Source: a virus
Length of the DNA stretch: 49,216 nucleotides
IMG/VR virus record: IMGVR_UViG_3300046003_007389
Location: 1 to 49,216 of that record
Reading direction: 5' to 3' (one strand)
Position 1 is the stretch's first letter. Every line of letters starts with the position of its first letter. Made by a program: the position numbers and the translations under genes. The notes below the pieces were generated by a model, which had not been told where the DNA came from, ran no database searches, and saw only the letters and a program-made list of their open reading frames with translations. This document shows positions 1 to 8,265 of this stretch, in pieces.

Positions 1-46
1 GGGAAAACCGTTTTTCACTCACCTTACACGAATTTGGCCATTGTTA

Positions 47-76
47 TTGGTTTTTGTTATTTATTTTATATATTTG
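47..76 (+). promoter_or_regulatory. Candidate late promoter before the terminase genes
   Basis: A TTG at 47-49 lies 19 bases before TATATTTG at 69-76, which matches the Bacteroidetes pattern TTG...TAnnTTTG. Transcription would start near base 80 and give a leader of about 80 bases before the small terminase gene. It is the only good rightward match I found at the start of the late block. Confidence 0.6.
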
Positions 77-161
77 CAACAGATAACAAGTATTAAAAAA
101 GTAAAAAATCTAATAAATACGAGGGGTTTAAAAACCTTATAACAAAACAATAACAAACAAT

Positions 162-845
162 ATGGCTGAGTTAAGTAAGGATGAATTCGCGGCAATGTGT
201 CGAACTACACTCGGGGTAATTAACACAAATGTTCATAGAAATAAGTTAGTTTACGACATTGAGACCAAGAAAATTGATACAGATGATCCAATAAACAAAG
301 CATTTTTCAAGAAGTATCAAAAATTACACGAGGAAAAAACAAAAAAGGAACGCATTTCAAAAAGCATTGAAGACGCTTACGACCAAGTGGTAGAAAAAGT
401 TACTACCAATATAACTAAAAAAATAAAGAGTGATGAAGTTACTGAAAAGAAAACAAAGTCACGAGAAAAATCACAAGCGGTTGTTGATTGGGCTGAACGT
501 AAATTGCAGGCTGACACGTTACTTCAAGAAGCTCGTGCGGAAAAAGAAAAATTAAACTTAGAAAAGTTGGCGGGAAAGTTAATACCTGTTGATTTAGTCT
601 TTAATATTTTAAACATACATAACCATGATATATTTGCTACTTTCCAAAATGACGCTGAAAACCTTGCGTCTGTTTATTGTGATATTCTTGCTGGTGGAGA
701 TAGAAAGAAATTATCCGAAATAACAACTAAGCTCAGTGAAAAATTAGATGATTCGGTAAGGCGTGCAAAAGAAGTATCGATGTCAAGTATTGAAAACGCA
801 ATTGATGAATATCGTGAAGTTAGAAGTCGAGGTGAAAAAAAATAA
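162..845 (+). CDS. Terminase small subunit-like protein
   Basis: This protein of 227 residues probably recognises the packaging site and loads the large terminase. The N-terminal 40 residues could form a DNA-binding helical domain. Residues 45-135 are highly charged and probably coiled coil, and the C-terminal helical part begins near KLIPVDLVFNIL, which resembles the C-termini of Nu1/DUF1441-type small terminases. It lies 3 bases upstream of the large terminase gene, as Nu1 precedes A in lambda. The family call rests on position and general similarity. The ATG follows an A-rich stretch with no Shine-Dalgarno motif. Confidence 0.72.
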   Translation: MAELSKDEFAAMCRTTLGVINTNVHRNKLVYDIETKKIDTDDPINKAFFKKYQKLHEEKTKKERISKSIEDAYDQVVEKVTTNITKKIKSDEVTEKKTKSREKSQAVVDWAERKLQADTLLQEARAEKEKLNLEKLAGKLIPVDLVFNILNIHNHDIFATFQNDAENLASVYCDILAGGDRKKLSEITTKLSEKLDDSVRRAKEVSMSSIENAIDEYREVRSRGEKK

Positions 846-848
846 ATT

Positions 849-2903
849 ATGAACATAAAAAGATTATGGCTTGAGAAATTACAAAGTTTTCACGACAAGC
901 TATACCAATATAGAACAGTAAAAGAAATACCATCAGAGTGGGTTGAAAAAAACATTATTTTAACAAACGAGGTATCGAGGTTTAGTGGTAGATTTAGTTA
1001 TGAGCTTTCACCTTATGCAAGGGAAATTATTGATTGTTTGCACCCATCAAGTCCAATACGAATTGCCGCAGTAATGAAAGGAGCTCAGTCAGGTATTACG
1101 CAAGGAGTGATCGTTCCTGGTATGGCTTGGATAATCGACCAGCATCCGGATAACTTTTTATTTACTGCATCTGATAAGGATATTGCAAAGAAAACTATCA
1201 CGCAAAGGTTTGACCCTTTAATGCGTTCGAGCGGATTAAGTCATTTAATTAGACCAAACGTTATTAGAGCACAAGGACAGCGAAGTGGTGATACTGACTT
1301 TTCAAAAGAGTTTGCGGGTGGTAATGCTATTATTGAGGGAACTAATAATGCAGGTAAGTTTCGTTTTTTTAGTGTTAAGACTGTTTTTATGGATGACTTT
1401 GATAACGCTCCAAAGGCTGATAAAACAGAGGGATCAATTCGTAAATTAGTTGAGGGACGTCAAACGTCATACGGTAATTTAGCCAAGACTTTTTATGTAA
1501 GCACACCAACAATCACACAGACATCAAACGTTTATGAAATGTACCTACAAGGTGACCAAAGAAAATGGCATTGGCCTTGTCCGGGTTGTGGTGTTTACGT
1601 CCCGAGTGATTGGCAAATTAAACTTGAAGATGGTGGGTACGCCGGTATTGTTTGGGAGCTTGATGAACATAGTAGATTGATTGAAGAAAGTGTTCACTTT
1701 AAGTGTCCGGAATGTGGTCATAAAATCAGCAACCAAGAGAAGCACGATTTAAACGTTTTAGGAAAATGGATACCAACTGCTGAGCCTGAAGATAGATTTA
1801 TTAGAAGTTACTACATGAACTCATTAATTATTCCGCCTGGGTTTATTGATTGGGTTAGTTTAGTTAAGGAGTGGTTAAAGGCTTGTCCTCCAAAGGGTAG
1901 AGTTAATGTTGATTTATTAAAGGTTTTTAATAACGTGCGTTTAGGTTTACCTTTTGAAGAGCAAGGTGAAGTTCCTAAAATTATGCAGTTGATGGAAAAT
2001 GTTCGTGATTATAAACTTGGAATTATTCCTGATGTAACTTGTGAAAGAGATGGAAATGGCGAAATTGCATTGATTACGCTTGCGGCGGATTTAGGTGGGG
2101 TTATGCAAGACGGAAATGAAGATGTTCGTATAGATTGGGAAATTGTAGCTCACGCAAGTTCAGGAGCAACTTATTCAATTAACCATGGCAGTTGTGGTAC
2201 TTTTAAAAGAGGTAGAACAAAAAGTCAGGCTGATTTAGATAGTGATTTTGATAGAAAGAAATTCACATATATGCACGGTATGAAAAATACTGTTTGGCCT
2301 TTGCTTGAAGAAATTATAAAAGGCGACCTTACAAGCGAAAGCGGAGCGACGTATAATATAAAGTTAAGTTTAATTGATACGGGTCATTTTACAAAGCAGG
2401 CATATCAATTTGTAAAGGATTGTCACAGTCCATCAAATTGGGTTTTCGGAGTAAAAGGTGTTACTGAACAAAATTACAGAAGAAATACAAAAGACGTTGC
2501 CGCTGTAAAAAAATCACCAAACATTCCAAACTTATATCTTTTGGATGTTGAGCAGTTAAAAGATCAACTATCTGAGAACATGAAATTAAGAGCTTCTGAT
2601 GACGGAACTCAAGAAACCGGATTTATGAATTTCCCACAACCTGAAGGAGGTAAATATTCTTTAAAAAGTTTTTTTAAACATTACGAAAGTGAAACGAGAA
2701 AAGAAAAAATTGAAAACGGAGAGTCAGTAGGTTTTAAATGGGAAAAGAAAAATTCAAGTGTTGAAAATCACTTTTGGGATGTTCGAGTTTATAATGATGC
2801 GGCAAGAAGTGTTTTTATAGACTTAATCAAACGCACTAATCCAACCAAATTAAAAGATTTGAATTGGGCTTCTTTTGTTGAAATTTTAATGGGGCAAAAA
2901 TAA
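849..2903 (+). CDS. Terminase large subunit, lambda GpA family
   Basis: This is the ATP-driven DNA-packaging motor and nuclease; 684 residues is normal for GpA proteins. The N-terminal ATPase shows a degenerate Walker A-like segment KGAQSGITQ (77-85) and a Walker B VFMDDFD (179-185). Two CxxC pairs (C244/C247 and C286/C289) form the zinc-ribbon insertion often seen in GpA. The C-terminal half has the nuclease segment starting near LITLAADLGG. It follows the small terminase and precedes a gpW-like gene, which is the lambda order. GpA-type terminases usually cut at defined ends, so cos-type genome ends are possible. Confidence 0.97.
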   Translation: MNIKRLWLEKLQSFHDKLYQYRTVKEIPSEWVEKNIILTNEVSRFSGRFSYELSPYAREIIDCLHPSSPIRIAAVMKGAQSGITQGVIVPGMAWIIDQHPDNFLFTASDKDIAKKTITQRFDPLMRSSGLSHLIRPNVIRAQGQRSGDTDFSKEFAGGNAIIEGTNNAGKFRFFSVKTVFMDDFDNAPKADKTEGSIRKLVEGRQTSYGNLAKTFYVSTPTITQTSNVYEMYLQGDQRKWHWPCPGCGVYVPSDWQIKLEDGGYAGIVWELDEHSRLIEESVHFKCPECGHKISNQEKHDLNVLGKWIPTAEPEDRFIRSYYMNSLIIPPGFIDWVSLVKEWLKACPPKGRVNVDLLKVFNNVRLGLPFEEQGEVPKIMQLMENVRDYKLGIIPDVTCERDGNGEIALITLAADLGGVMQDGNEDVRIDWEIVAHASSGATYSINHGSCGTFKRGRTKSQADLDSDFDRKKFTYMHGMKNTVWPLLEEIIKGDLTSESGATYNIKLSLIDTGHFTKQAYQFVKDCHSPSNWVFGVKGVTEQNYRRNTKDVAAVKKSPNIPNLYLLDVEQLKDQLSENMKLRASDDGTQETGFMNFPQPEGGKYSLKSFFKHYESETRKEKIENGESVGFKWEKKNSSVENHFWDVRVYNDAARSVFIDLIKRTNPTKLKDLNWASFVEILMGQK

Positions 2904-2906
2904 TTC

Positions 2907-2936
2907 TTTGTTTTATTATTTTTATTTGTATTTTTG
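2907..2936 (+). promoter_or_regulatory. Bacteroidetes-type promoter touching the gpW-like start codon
   Basis: TTTG at 2907-2910 is followed after 18 bases by TATTTTTG at 2929-2936. The next gene's ATG is at 2942. In this promoter class transcription starts a few bases after the second box, so the mRNA could begin at or next to the ATG, with no leader. Confidence 0.45.
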
Positions 2937-2941
2937 TGACT

Positions 2942-3229
2942 ATGGAATGCACTATTAAAGAATATATACAAAGTAAATCAAGCCTTGACAGCAAAATAGC
3001 CGCTATCGAATCATTGATAGATGCTATGATTTTAAATTCTATTGAAGCGGTTGATAATAGTGGAACGGCTTCTTACAGTATGGATGACGGTCAAATGAAA
3101 GTCACTACAATGTATAGAAGTATAAAAGAAATCACGCAAGGAGTTAAAAGCCTTGAGCAGATGAAACAAATGTATGTAAATAGAAGAAATGGTCATATTA
3201 CAGTGTTAAGAGGCCGTCTAAAATATTAG
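2942..3229 (+). CDS. gpW-like head-tail joining protein
   Basis: This is a 95-residue protein. An in-frame GTG at 2936 lies inside the promoter-like box, so I prefer the ATG at 2942. The C-terminal half (polar hairpin YSMDDGQMKV, a helix, then a basic NRRNGH tail) has the outline of lambda gpW, which plugs the portal after packaging. The position between large terminase and portal is exactly that of W in lambda. The N-terminal 35 residues are extra compared with the 68-residue lambda protein. Sequence similarity alone is weak and position carries most of the call. Confidence 0.62.
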   Translation: MECTIKEYIQSKSSLDSKIAAIESLIDAMILNSIEAVDNSGTASYSMDDGQMKVTTMYRSIKEITQGVKSLEQMKQMYVNRRNGHITVLRGRLKY

Positions 3230-3231
3230 TT

Positions 3232-4812
3232 ATGAATTGGAAATTTTGGAAAAAAGATATTGATAATGTAATAACTGAAACCGAAGAAGTTTTAGAGCAA
3301 CCAGCACCGTCTTCAATTTTATTTATTGGTAATGGTAGGGTTGGTTACAATCCAATTCTTGACGATGTTTTTGATGGAGAAAAAACACCAGGTGAACTTG
3401 GTAGCGTTTACGATACAGTTCCTGACCACTTAAGATTAAGACTTCGTGCCTATGACATGAATCTTAAAACTGATATAGTAAAAATCATCACGGGTAAATT
3501 TTTTAAATGGGTAATTGGAAGTGGTTTAAAACTTCAATCAGAACCAAATGAAGTTGTTTTAGAGATGAGTGGAATAGATCCAGATACAACCAACTTTAAA
3601 AAGCAGGCTGAAGCACTTTTTGGACTCTATGCTGATTCAAAATATAGCGACTATAATAGAATAGATTGGCTTCACGAAAAAGCGTCAGAGGCTTTTAAAA
3701 CAGCTTTTTTAGGTGGTGATGTTTTATGCGTTATTAGATTTGACAATTATGGTCCAAACATACAAGTTATTGACGGACAACAGGTATCAAATCCTTTAAA
3801 CGAAACAGGTAAAGAAGAAGGAAATATTATTAAGCATGGTATTGAATTAAATAAAAAAGGTGAGCACGTCGCTTTTTGGGTTTCAAGTTATAAAGATGAC
3901 GGAAGTATTGATCATAAAAGAATCAAGGCATTAAGTTCGACAGGTATTTTAATGGCTTGGATGATTTATGGAAATAAAGAGAGAATTGATCACCACAGAG
4001 GTATTCCTGTAATATCTTCAATTCTTGAAAAAATTGCAAAGTTAGATAGATTTGTAGAAGCTTCTGTAACAAAAGCAGAGCAGACGGCAAATGTGGTCTA
4101 CGCTTTTAAACACAATGATGAAAGCACAGGTGAAAATATATTAACTCAACAATTAAGTTCAAAGAAAACTACCGACGAAACTGAAGAAACTACATTTGAG
4201 AAAAACGGCAGAACTGCCGCTATGTTAAGACAAACTACATCAGGAACAGTTATGAACCTAACACCTGGAAGTGATTTAATATCTCTTTCGAACAGCGGAG
4301 AAACTTCGTTTAATGAGTTTTTTAGAGCTGTCTTTGTTTGTCTTTGTGCTTCAGTCGACATACCTGAAGAAGTTGCATTACAGAAATATGAGCAAAACTA
4401 TTCAAGCTCAAGAGCGGCGATTAATGGTTGGGAGCATATTGTTGAAATCTACCGACAAAAATTTGCTAAGAAATTTTACGAACCTTTTTACAGATCTTGG
4501 TTAGAGTATCAAGTTTTAAAAGGTAAAATTAAAGCACCTGGATTTCTTGAAGCTCAAGCAAATAATGATTTTATGGCATTAGAGGCGTATTTTAACGCAA
4601 GATTTACAGGTAAGAAAATGCCACATATTGACCCATTAAAAGAAGCTAAAGCGATTAGAACAATGCTTGGTGAAAATACGACGGCTTTAATTAGTTTCGA
4701 ACAGGCTACTGAGGCAATGGGTAGTGGTGATTGGAATTCAAACTACAAAAAACATCTTGAAGAAAAAAAGATAGTTCCTGTAATAAAAGAAGAAAAACCA
4801 AATAATATATAA
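3232..4812 (+). CDS. Portal protein, lambda gpB family
   Basis: Twelve copies would form the ring at the capsid vertex through which DNA enters. At 526 residues it is close to lambda gpB. Family marks include the early stretch LRLRLRAYDMNLKTDIVK, the DVLCVIRF strand, and YSSSRAA at 390-396, which is typical of lambda-type portals. It starts 2 bases after the gpW-like gene and is followed by a small unknown gene and an adhesin rather than by the usual protease. The C-terminus is charged and flexible, ending in KEEKPNNI. Confidence 0.96.
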   Translation: MNWKFWKKDIDNVITETEEVLEQPAPSSILFIGNGRVGYNPILDDVFDGEKTPGELGSVYDTVPDHLRLRLRAYDMNLKTDIVKIITGKFFKWVIGSGLKLQSEPNEVVLEMSGIDPDTTNFKKQAEALFGLYADSKYSDYNRIDWLHEKASEAFKTAFLGGDVLCVIRFDNYGPNIQVIDGQQVSNPLNETGKEEGNIIKHGIELNKKGEHVAFWVSSYKDDGSIDHKRIKALSSTGILMAWMIYGNKERIDHHRGIPVISSILEKIAKLDRFVEASVTKAEQTANVVYAFKHNDESTGENILTQQLSSKKTTDETEETTFEKNGRTAAMLRQTTSGTVMNLTPGSDLISLSNSGETSFNEFFRAVFVCLCASVDIPEEVALQKYEQNYSSSRAAINGWEHIVEIYRQKFAKKFYEPFYRSWLEYQVLKGKIKAPGFLEAQANNDFMALEAYFNARFTGKKMPHIDPLKEAKAIRTMLGENTTALISFEQATEAMGSGDWNSNYKKHLEEKKIVPVIKEEKPNNI

Positions 4813-4817
4813 AAGAT

Positions 4818-5105
4818 ATGCCAAAAACAGATTATTCATACGAAGGTAATTTCAATAAGGCCGCATTGGGTCAAAATGGAGTTAAACATTTAAAATCAGG
4901 AGAAGAATCACCTACAGATGTGGTTTACATTGGTATCTGTGCTTTAAAAGATTCGGTTTTCTCATCGGACCTAAGTAATAATGAAGGTGATGAAATTAGT
5001 GATACATCGGTAACCGCTCTCGAATTGAAAACCGGATTAACTATTTTAGGTAATTTTTCAAATATTGATTTAACCTCAGGTGAACTTTGGTTGTATAAAG
5101 GATAA
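4818..5105 (+). CDS. Unknown small structural-type protein
   Basis: This protein of 95 residues is not one I recognise. It is rich in Gly, Ser, Thr and acidic residues and looks beta-rich, with a strand-like end LWLYKG. It has no signal peptide or membrane segment. It ends 2 bases before the SGNH-esterase adhesin, so the two are probably co-translated. A role as an adaptor or attachment protein for that adhesin is possible but is only a guess from position. Confidence 0.6.
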   Translation: MPKTDYSYEGNFNKAALGQNGVKHLKSGEESPTDVVYIGICALKDSVFSSDLSNNEGDEISDTSVTALELKTGLTILGNFSNIDLTSGELWLYKG

Positions 5106-5107
5106 TT

Positions 5108-6655
5108 ATGCTAAGTATAGGATTAAACATAGCAAGAAATAATTATGTAGGTAGTGGTTCAGTTCCTTCTGTACCATCTAATATTTCCGTTCCGGTAACT
5201 TACGGAAGTTATCTTGTTGGTGATAGTGGTATAGTTGTAACTGATGGAGTTTGGAATAATGCTGATACAATTTCCTACCAATGGAAAAGAAACGAAAGTA
5301 ATATTTCAGGGGCTACTACAAATACCTACACGCCTTTATTGACAGATGAAAATTTACCAATAACCTGCGTAGTTACAGCCACAAATATGGTAGGTTCTGC
5401 AAGTTATGAAACCCCTCCATTTACTTTAAAGGCAGGATTATTATTTAATACAAATGGAAATGTTTTAACTTTTGCGGCTAATCAGGTAACAGGTAATGAT
5501 TGGACGGTTAAGGCTAGATTCGATAGAAAGAGCAGTACTGCTGACTGTTTTCTATTAAATTTATCAGGAGCTACCGGATTAAGATTCGAAGGGCCTAACT
5601 TTATTTTACTTTCAGGAGGCGTCACTTATTCTTCTAACATTACAAGCGGTGCTGTCGATGATGTTAGAAATTTTTTTAATGGAAACAATACCTGGGAATT
5701 TATAAAAATAGGTACGACCTTAACTTGCAAAGTAAATGGTCAATTATTAAAATCAATTACGGTTGGAGTAACATCAACCTTAAGTTATAGAAGAATTGGT
5801 AGATGGACAACTAACAATGGTTATGATTTTAGAGGTGTTTTGGATTATGTTGAAATAGATGGTGTAATGTATAATTCATCAAACAATTGGGGTGGATTAA
5901 CTCAGACAAGTGTTACCAAGACTCAGATTTATTATGGTGAAATGGAGGACTCTGTTTTTGTAGGGGGTCAATCAAATGCTGTGGCAAGAAATGATGAGGC
6001 TGACAATGCTTATTTAGGAATAACGTTTCCAATCGCAAAATCAAAATATTGGAATAATGGTCCTGGCGCTTTAGGTACGGGTGGAACAGGAACTAACACA
6101 TTTGATCAAACAATTTTTGGTATCAATCAAGCTACTGATTATGGTGGAAATTGGGGTGTTGAGTTTAGAAACGCTTATAATTTATCACAACAAAATAGAC
6201 AAAATTACCTATTTAAGTACGCGATTGGTGGAACTTCAATGGCTACGACTTGGATAACAGGAAGTTACACTATTGCTAAAATTATGGCAAAAAGTGGTAG
6301 AGCTTTTAAAAACTTTTTATGGATTCAAGGCGAAACAGATGCGACAAATTTGGCATGGGCCAATGCTTACCAGGTTAATTTAATTGAATTCATTCGTAGA
6401 GTGCGTATGTATAGCACCTACGGAGATGATACAAAGTTCATTATTTTTAGATTACCAAATATTACTCGTCCTGAATATTTATATGTAAGCACTATTCAGG
6501 CGGCTCAAGATTATGTCGCGGCCAATATTCCAAATGTAGAAATTATAACTGCTCCGATAGATTGGAATGCTCCAGATGGTGAACATTATGACGCACCAAC
6601 AATTGATGCAATTGCAGTTAAAATGTATAACGAATTACAATTAAGAAATCTTTAA
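5108..6655 (+). CDS. Adhesin/depolymerase: Ig-like, LamG-like and SGNH esterase domains
   Basis: This 515-residue protein has three parts. Residues 25-107 look like a bacterial Ig-like domain (SYQWKRN and an ITCVVTATN strand). Residues 110-260 look like a concanavalin-A/LamG jelly roll. Residues 280-515 form an SGNH/GDSL hydrolase of the sialate-O-acetylesterase type: GQSN with probable nucleophile Ser289, the IGGTS glycine block (373-377), QGETD (407-411), and Asp490 and His493 in PDGEH. A virion-borne enzyme that removes acetyl groups from host surface sugars fits. It is far from the tail genes, between portal and holin. Its substrate cannot be read from sequence. Confidence 0.82.
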   Translation: MLSIGLNIARNNYVGSGSVPSVPSNISVPVTYGSYLVGDSGIVVTDGVWNNADTISYQWKRNESNISGATTNTYTPLLTDENLPITCVVTATNMVGSASYETPPFTLKAGLLFNTNGNVLTFAANQVTGNDWTVKARFDRKSSTADCFLLNLSGATGLRFEGPNFILLSGGVTYSSNITSGAVDDVRNFFNGNNTWEFIKIGTTLTCKVNGQLLKSITVGVTSTLSYRRIGRWTTNNGYDFRGVLDYVEIDGVMYNSSNNWGGLTQTSVTKTQIYYGEMEDSVFVGGQSNAVARNDEADNAYLGITFPIAKSKYWNNGPGALGTGGTGTNTFDQTIFGINQATDYGGNWGVEFRNAYNLSQQNRQNYLFKYAIGGTSMATTWITGSYTIAKIMAKSGRAFKNFLWIQGETDATNLAWANAYQVNLIEFIRRVRMYSTYGDDTKFIIFRLPNITRPEYLYVSTIQAAQDYVAANIPNVEIITAPIDWNAPDGEHYDAPTIDAIAVKMYNELQLRNL

Positions 6656-6737
6656 TAACCACTTAAAAAGTAAAAATCAATCGGCTTCTTTGAATCGTGT
6701 CGCTTGTGTAAATTAATAATTTTTAAACCAAATCAAA

Positions 6738-7235
6738 ATGAATCAACCTACAGCTAATGAAATTCTTTGCAAGTATGCTAATGAAATCAAGAACACAATC
6801 TACATCACTTTTGCTTTTTTAAATATTGATTTAGATATAGTAAAAATTTTAATGGTATTAATGTTATTTGATACCGCTTTTGGGGTTATAAGATCATTAG
6901 TTTTAGGTGATAAATTTAGCTTTAAAATGTTGTTCTTTGGATTAAGTACTAAAATGTTGATTCTTTTAATTCCAATGACTTTAGCTTTAGTTGGTAAGGG
7001 TTTGAAATATGATTTTACTCCGATGGTTAATGTAGTTATGAAGGTTTTGGTTGTTGCTGAAGGAATATCAATATTCACATCAATGTATTCGATAAAAACA
7101 AAATCAAAAGTAGAAAACGTAGACTTTATATCAATGCTACTTAACTCTATTCGTAAAGGATTAACAAAACTTTTGAAAATGTGGTTAGGTGAGATAGAAA
7201 ACCCTGATAAGTTAAACAATAATAAAGACGAATAA
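6738..7235 (+). CDS. Holin, phage_holin_4 type
   Basis: This inner-membrane protein of 165 residues would permeabilise the membrane at lysis and release or activate the endolysin. Hydrophobic segments are visible near residues 32-52, 68-88 and 98-115. The DTAFGVIRSLVLG and KFSFKMLFFGLSTK motifs are characteristic of the Holin_4/toxin-secretion holin family. The C-terminal tail (NPDKLNNNKDE) is charged and probably cytoplasmic. It is separated from the endolysin gene by 1 base, and it follows an 82-base gap in which I see no convincing promoter. Confidence 0.85.
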   Translation: MNQPTANEILCKYANEIKNTIYITFAFLNIDLDIVKILMVLMLFDTAFGVIRSLVLGDKFSFKMLFFGLSTKMLILLIPMTLALVGKGLKYDFTPMVNVVMKVLVVAEGISIFTSMYSIKTKSKVENVDFISMLLNSIRKGLTKLLKMWLGEIENPDKLNNNKDE

Positions 7236-7236
7236 T

Positions 7237-7737
7237 ATGACACCAGAACAATTTGTGGCAATATACTTGCCTGAAGCAAAAAAAGTCGAGCAGAAGACAG
7301 GATTTCACTATCTAATCCCATTAACTCAAGGAGCTTTAGAAAGCGGATGGGGTAAAAAGGCTGTTGGTAATAATTTTTTTGGAATTAAGGATACTGATGG
7401 AGTAAATGGTAATGAACAATTAATTACCACTACTGAATTTTTAAAAAGCGACAAAGTAAAATTTCCTGTAATTTTGAAAATTGTAAAAATTGGAAATAAA
7501 TTCAAATATACAGTTAAAGATTGGTTTAGAAAATACCCTTCTGCTCAAATCGCTTTTGAAGATCACATAAATTTCTTTTTGAAAAATAAAAGATATTCAG
7601 AAGCAATTAAGCACAAACAAAATCCTGAAAAGTTTTTTGAAGAAATTGCGAAGGCCGGTTACGCTACGGCACCTAATTACGCAAAAGAATTAAAAGCGGT
7701 TATGAACTCTGTAATTAAAAGATTACCTAAAAAATAA
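7237..7737 (+). CDS. Endolysin, glucosaminidase (FlgJ/LytD-like)
   Basis: This peptidoglycan hydrolase of 166 residues would cleave the glycan strand. It is a single glucosaminidase domain: TQGALESGWGKKAVGNNFFG contains the catalytic Glu35, and YATAPNYAKEL is the conserved C-terminal block. There is no signal peptide, so the preceding holin must let it out. Holin, endolysin and the following spanin-like gene are spaced by 1-4 bases and form a compact lysis cassette. Confidence 0.95.
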   Translation: MTPEQFVAIYLPEAKKVEQKTGFHYLIPLTQGALESGWGKKAVGNNFFGIKDTDGVNGNEQLITTTEFLKSDKVKFPVILKIVKIGNKFKYTVKDWFRKYPSAQIAFEDHINFFLKNKRYSEAIKHKQNPEKFFEEIAKAGYATAPNYAKELKAVMNSVIKRLPKK

Positions 7738-7741
7738 AATT

Positions 7742-8227
7742 ATGAAAAAAATACTCATTTTAATTTGCTTGAGCATATTGATTTTTTCATGTGCGGCAAA
7801 AAAAGAAACAACTGATAAAGAAACGGTTTACATCACAAAAACTGATACAGTAAAATTTGAAAAAATCGTTACCAAGACAGAAATAGTTACCGATACGGTA
7901 AGAGTAAAAGTGCCTTGTGATGAAAAAGGAAATATCAAGGACTTTAGTAGAAAAATAAAAACATCAAATGGCCATGCTTTAGTATATTCAAAAAATGGCG
8001 AAATATTTGCTGAGCTGTATCTTGGGTCAACAGAAAATTCAACAGAAGCAAAGGAAAAAATAAAAACTGAGTATATTTATAAAGACAAATTTAAAACCAT
8101 TTATAAAACACTTTACACTGAGCGTTGGTGGTTGTGGGCTTGGTTTATTGGAAGTTTGATTTATATTTTGTGGAAAATTTATTTATTTTTTCAACCAAAA
8201 TTCAATTTTTTAAGAAAAAATACATAA
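7742..8227 (+). CDS. Probable unimolecular spanin (u-spanin)
   Basis: This protein of 161 residues starts with a lipoprotein signal peptide (hydrophobic residues 4-16, then Cys17 in the lipobox-like LIFSC) and ends with a transmembrane helix at about 129-150 (the WWLWAWFIG segment). The residues between are hydrophilic and Thr/Lys-rich, suited to span the periplasm. An outer-membrane lipid anchor plus an inner-membrane helix in one chain is the T1 gp11 type of spanin, which fuses the two membranes in the last step of lysis. Position directly after the endolysin supports this. There is no sequence similarity I can point to. Confidence 0.72.
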   Translation: MKKILILICLSILIFSCAAKKETTDKETVYITKTDTVKFEKIVTKTEIVTDTVRVKVPCDEKGNIKDFSRKIKTSNGHALVYSKNGEIFAELYLGSTENSTEAKEKIKTEYIYKDKFKTIYKTLYTERWWLWAWFIGSLIYILWKIYLFFQPKFNFLRKNT

Positions 8228-8230
8228 AAA

Positions 8231-8261
8231 GTTAAATCATTAAAAAAAAAACTTATATTTG
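8231..8261 (+). promoter_or_regulatory. Promoter-like -7 box adjoining the protease start codon
   Basis: TATATTTG at 8254-8261 is a perfect Bacteroidetes -7 box. The matching upstream element about 19 bases away (GTTAA at 8231) is poor. Only 4 bases separate the box from the ATG at 8266, so a transcript from here would be leaderless. It would separate the head genes from the lysis cassette. Confidence 0.45.
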
Positions 8262-8265
8262 TAAC

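Noticed and set aside
6800-7321. Minus-strand frame of 173 codons opposite the holin
   Set aside because: It lies opposite a convincing holin and the endolysin start and shows no family features.
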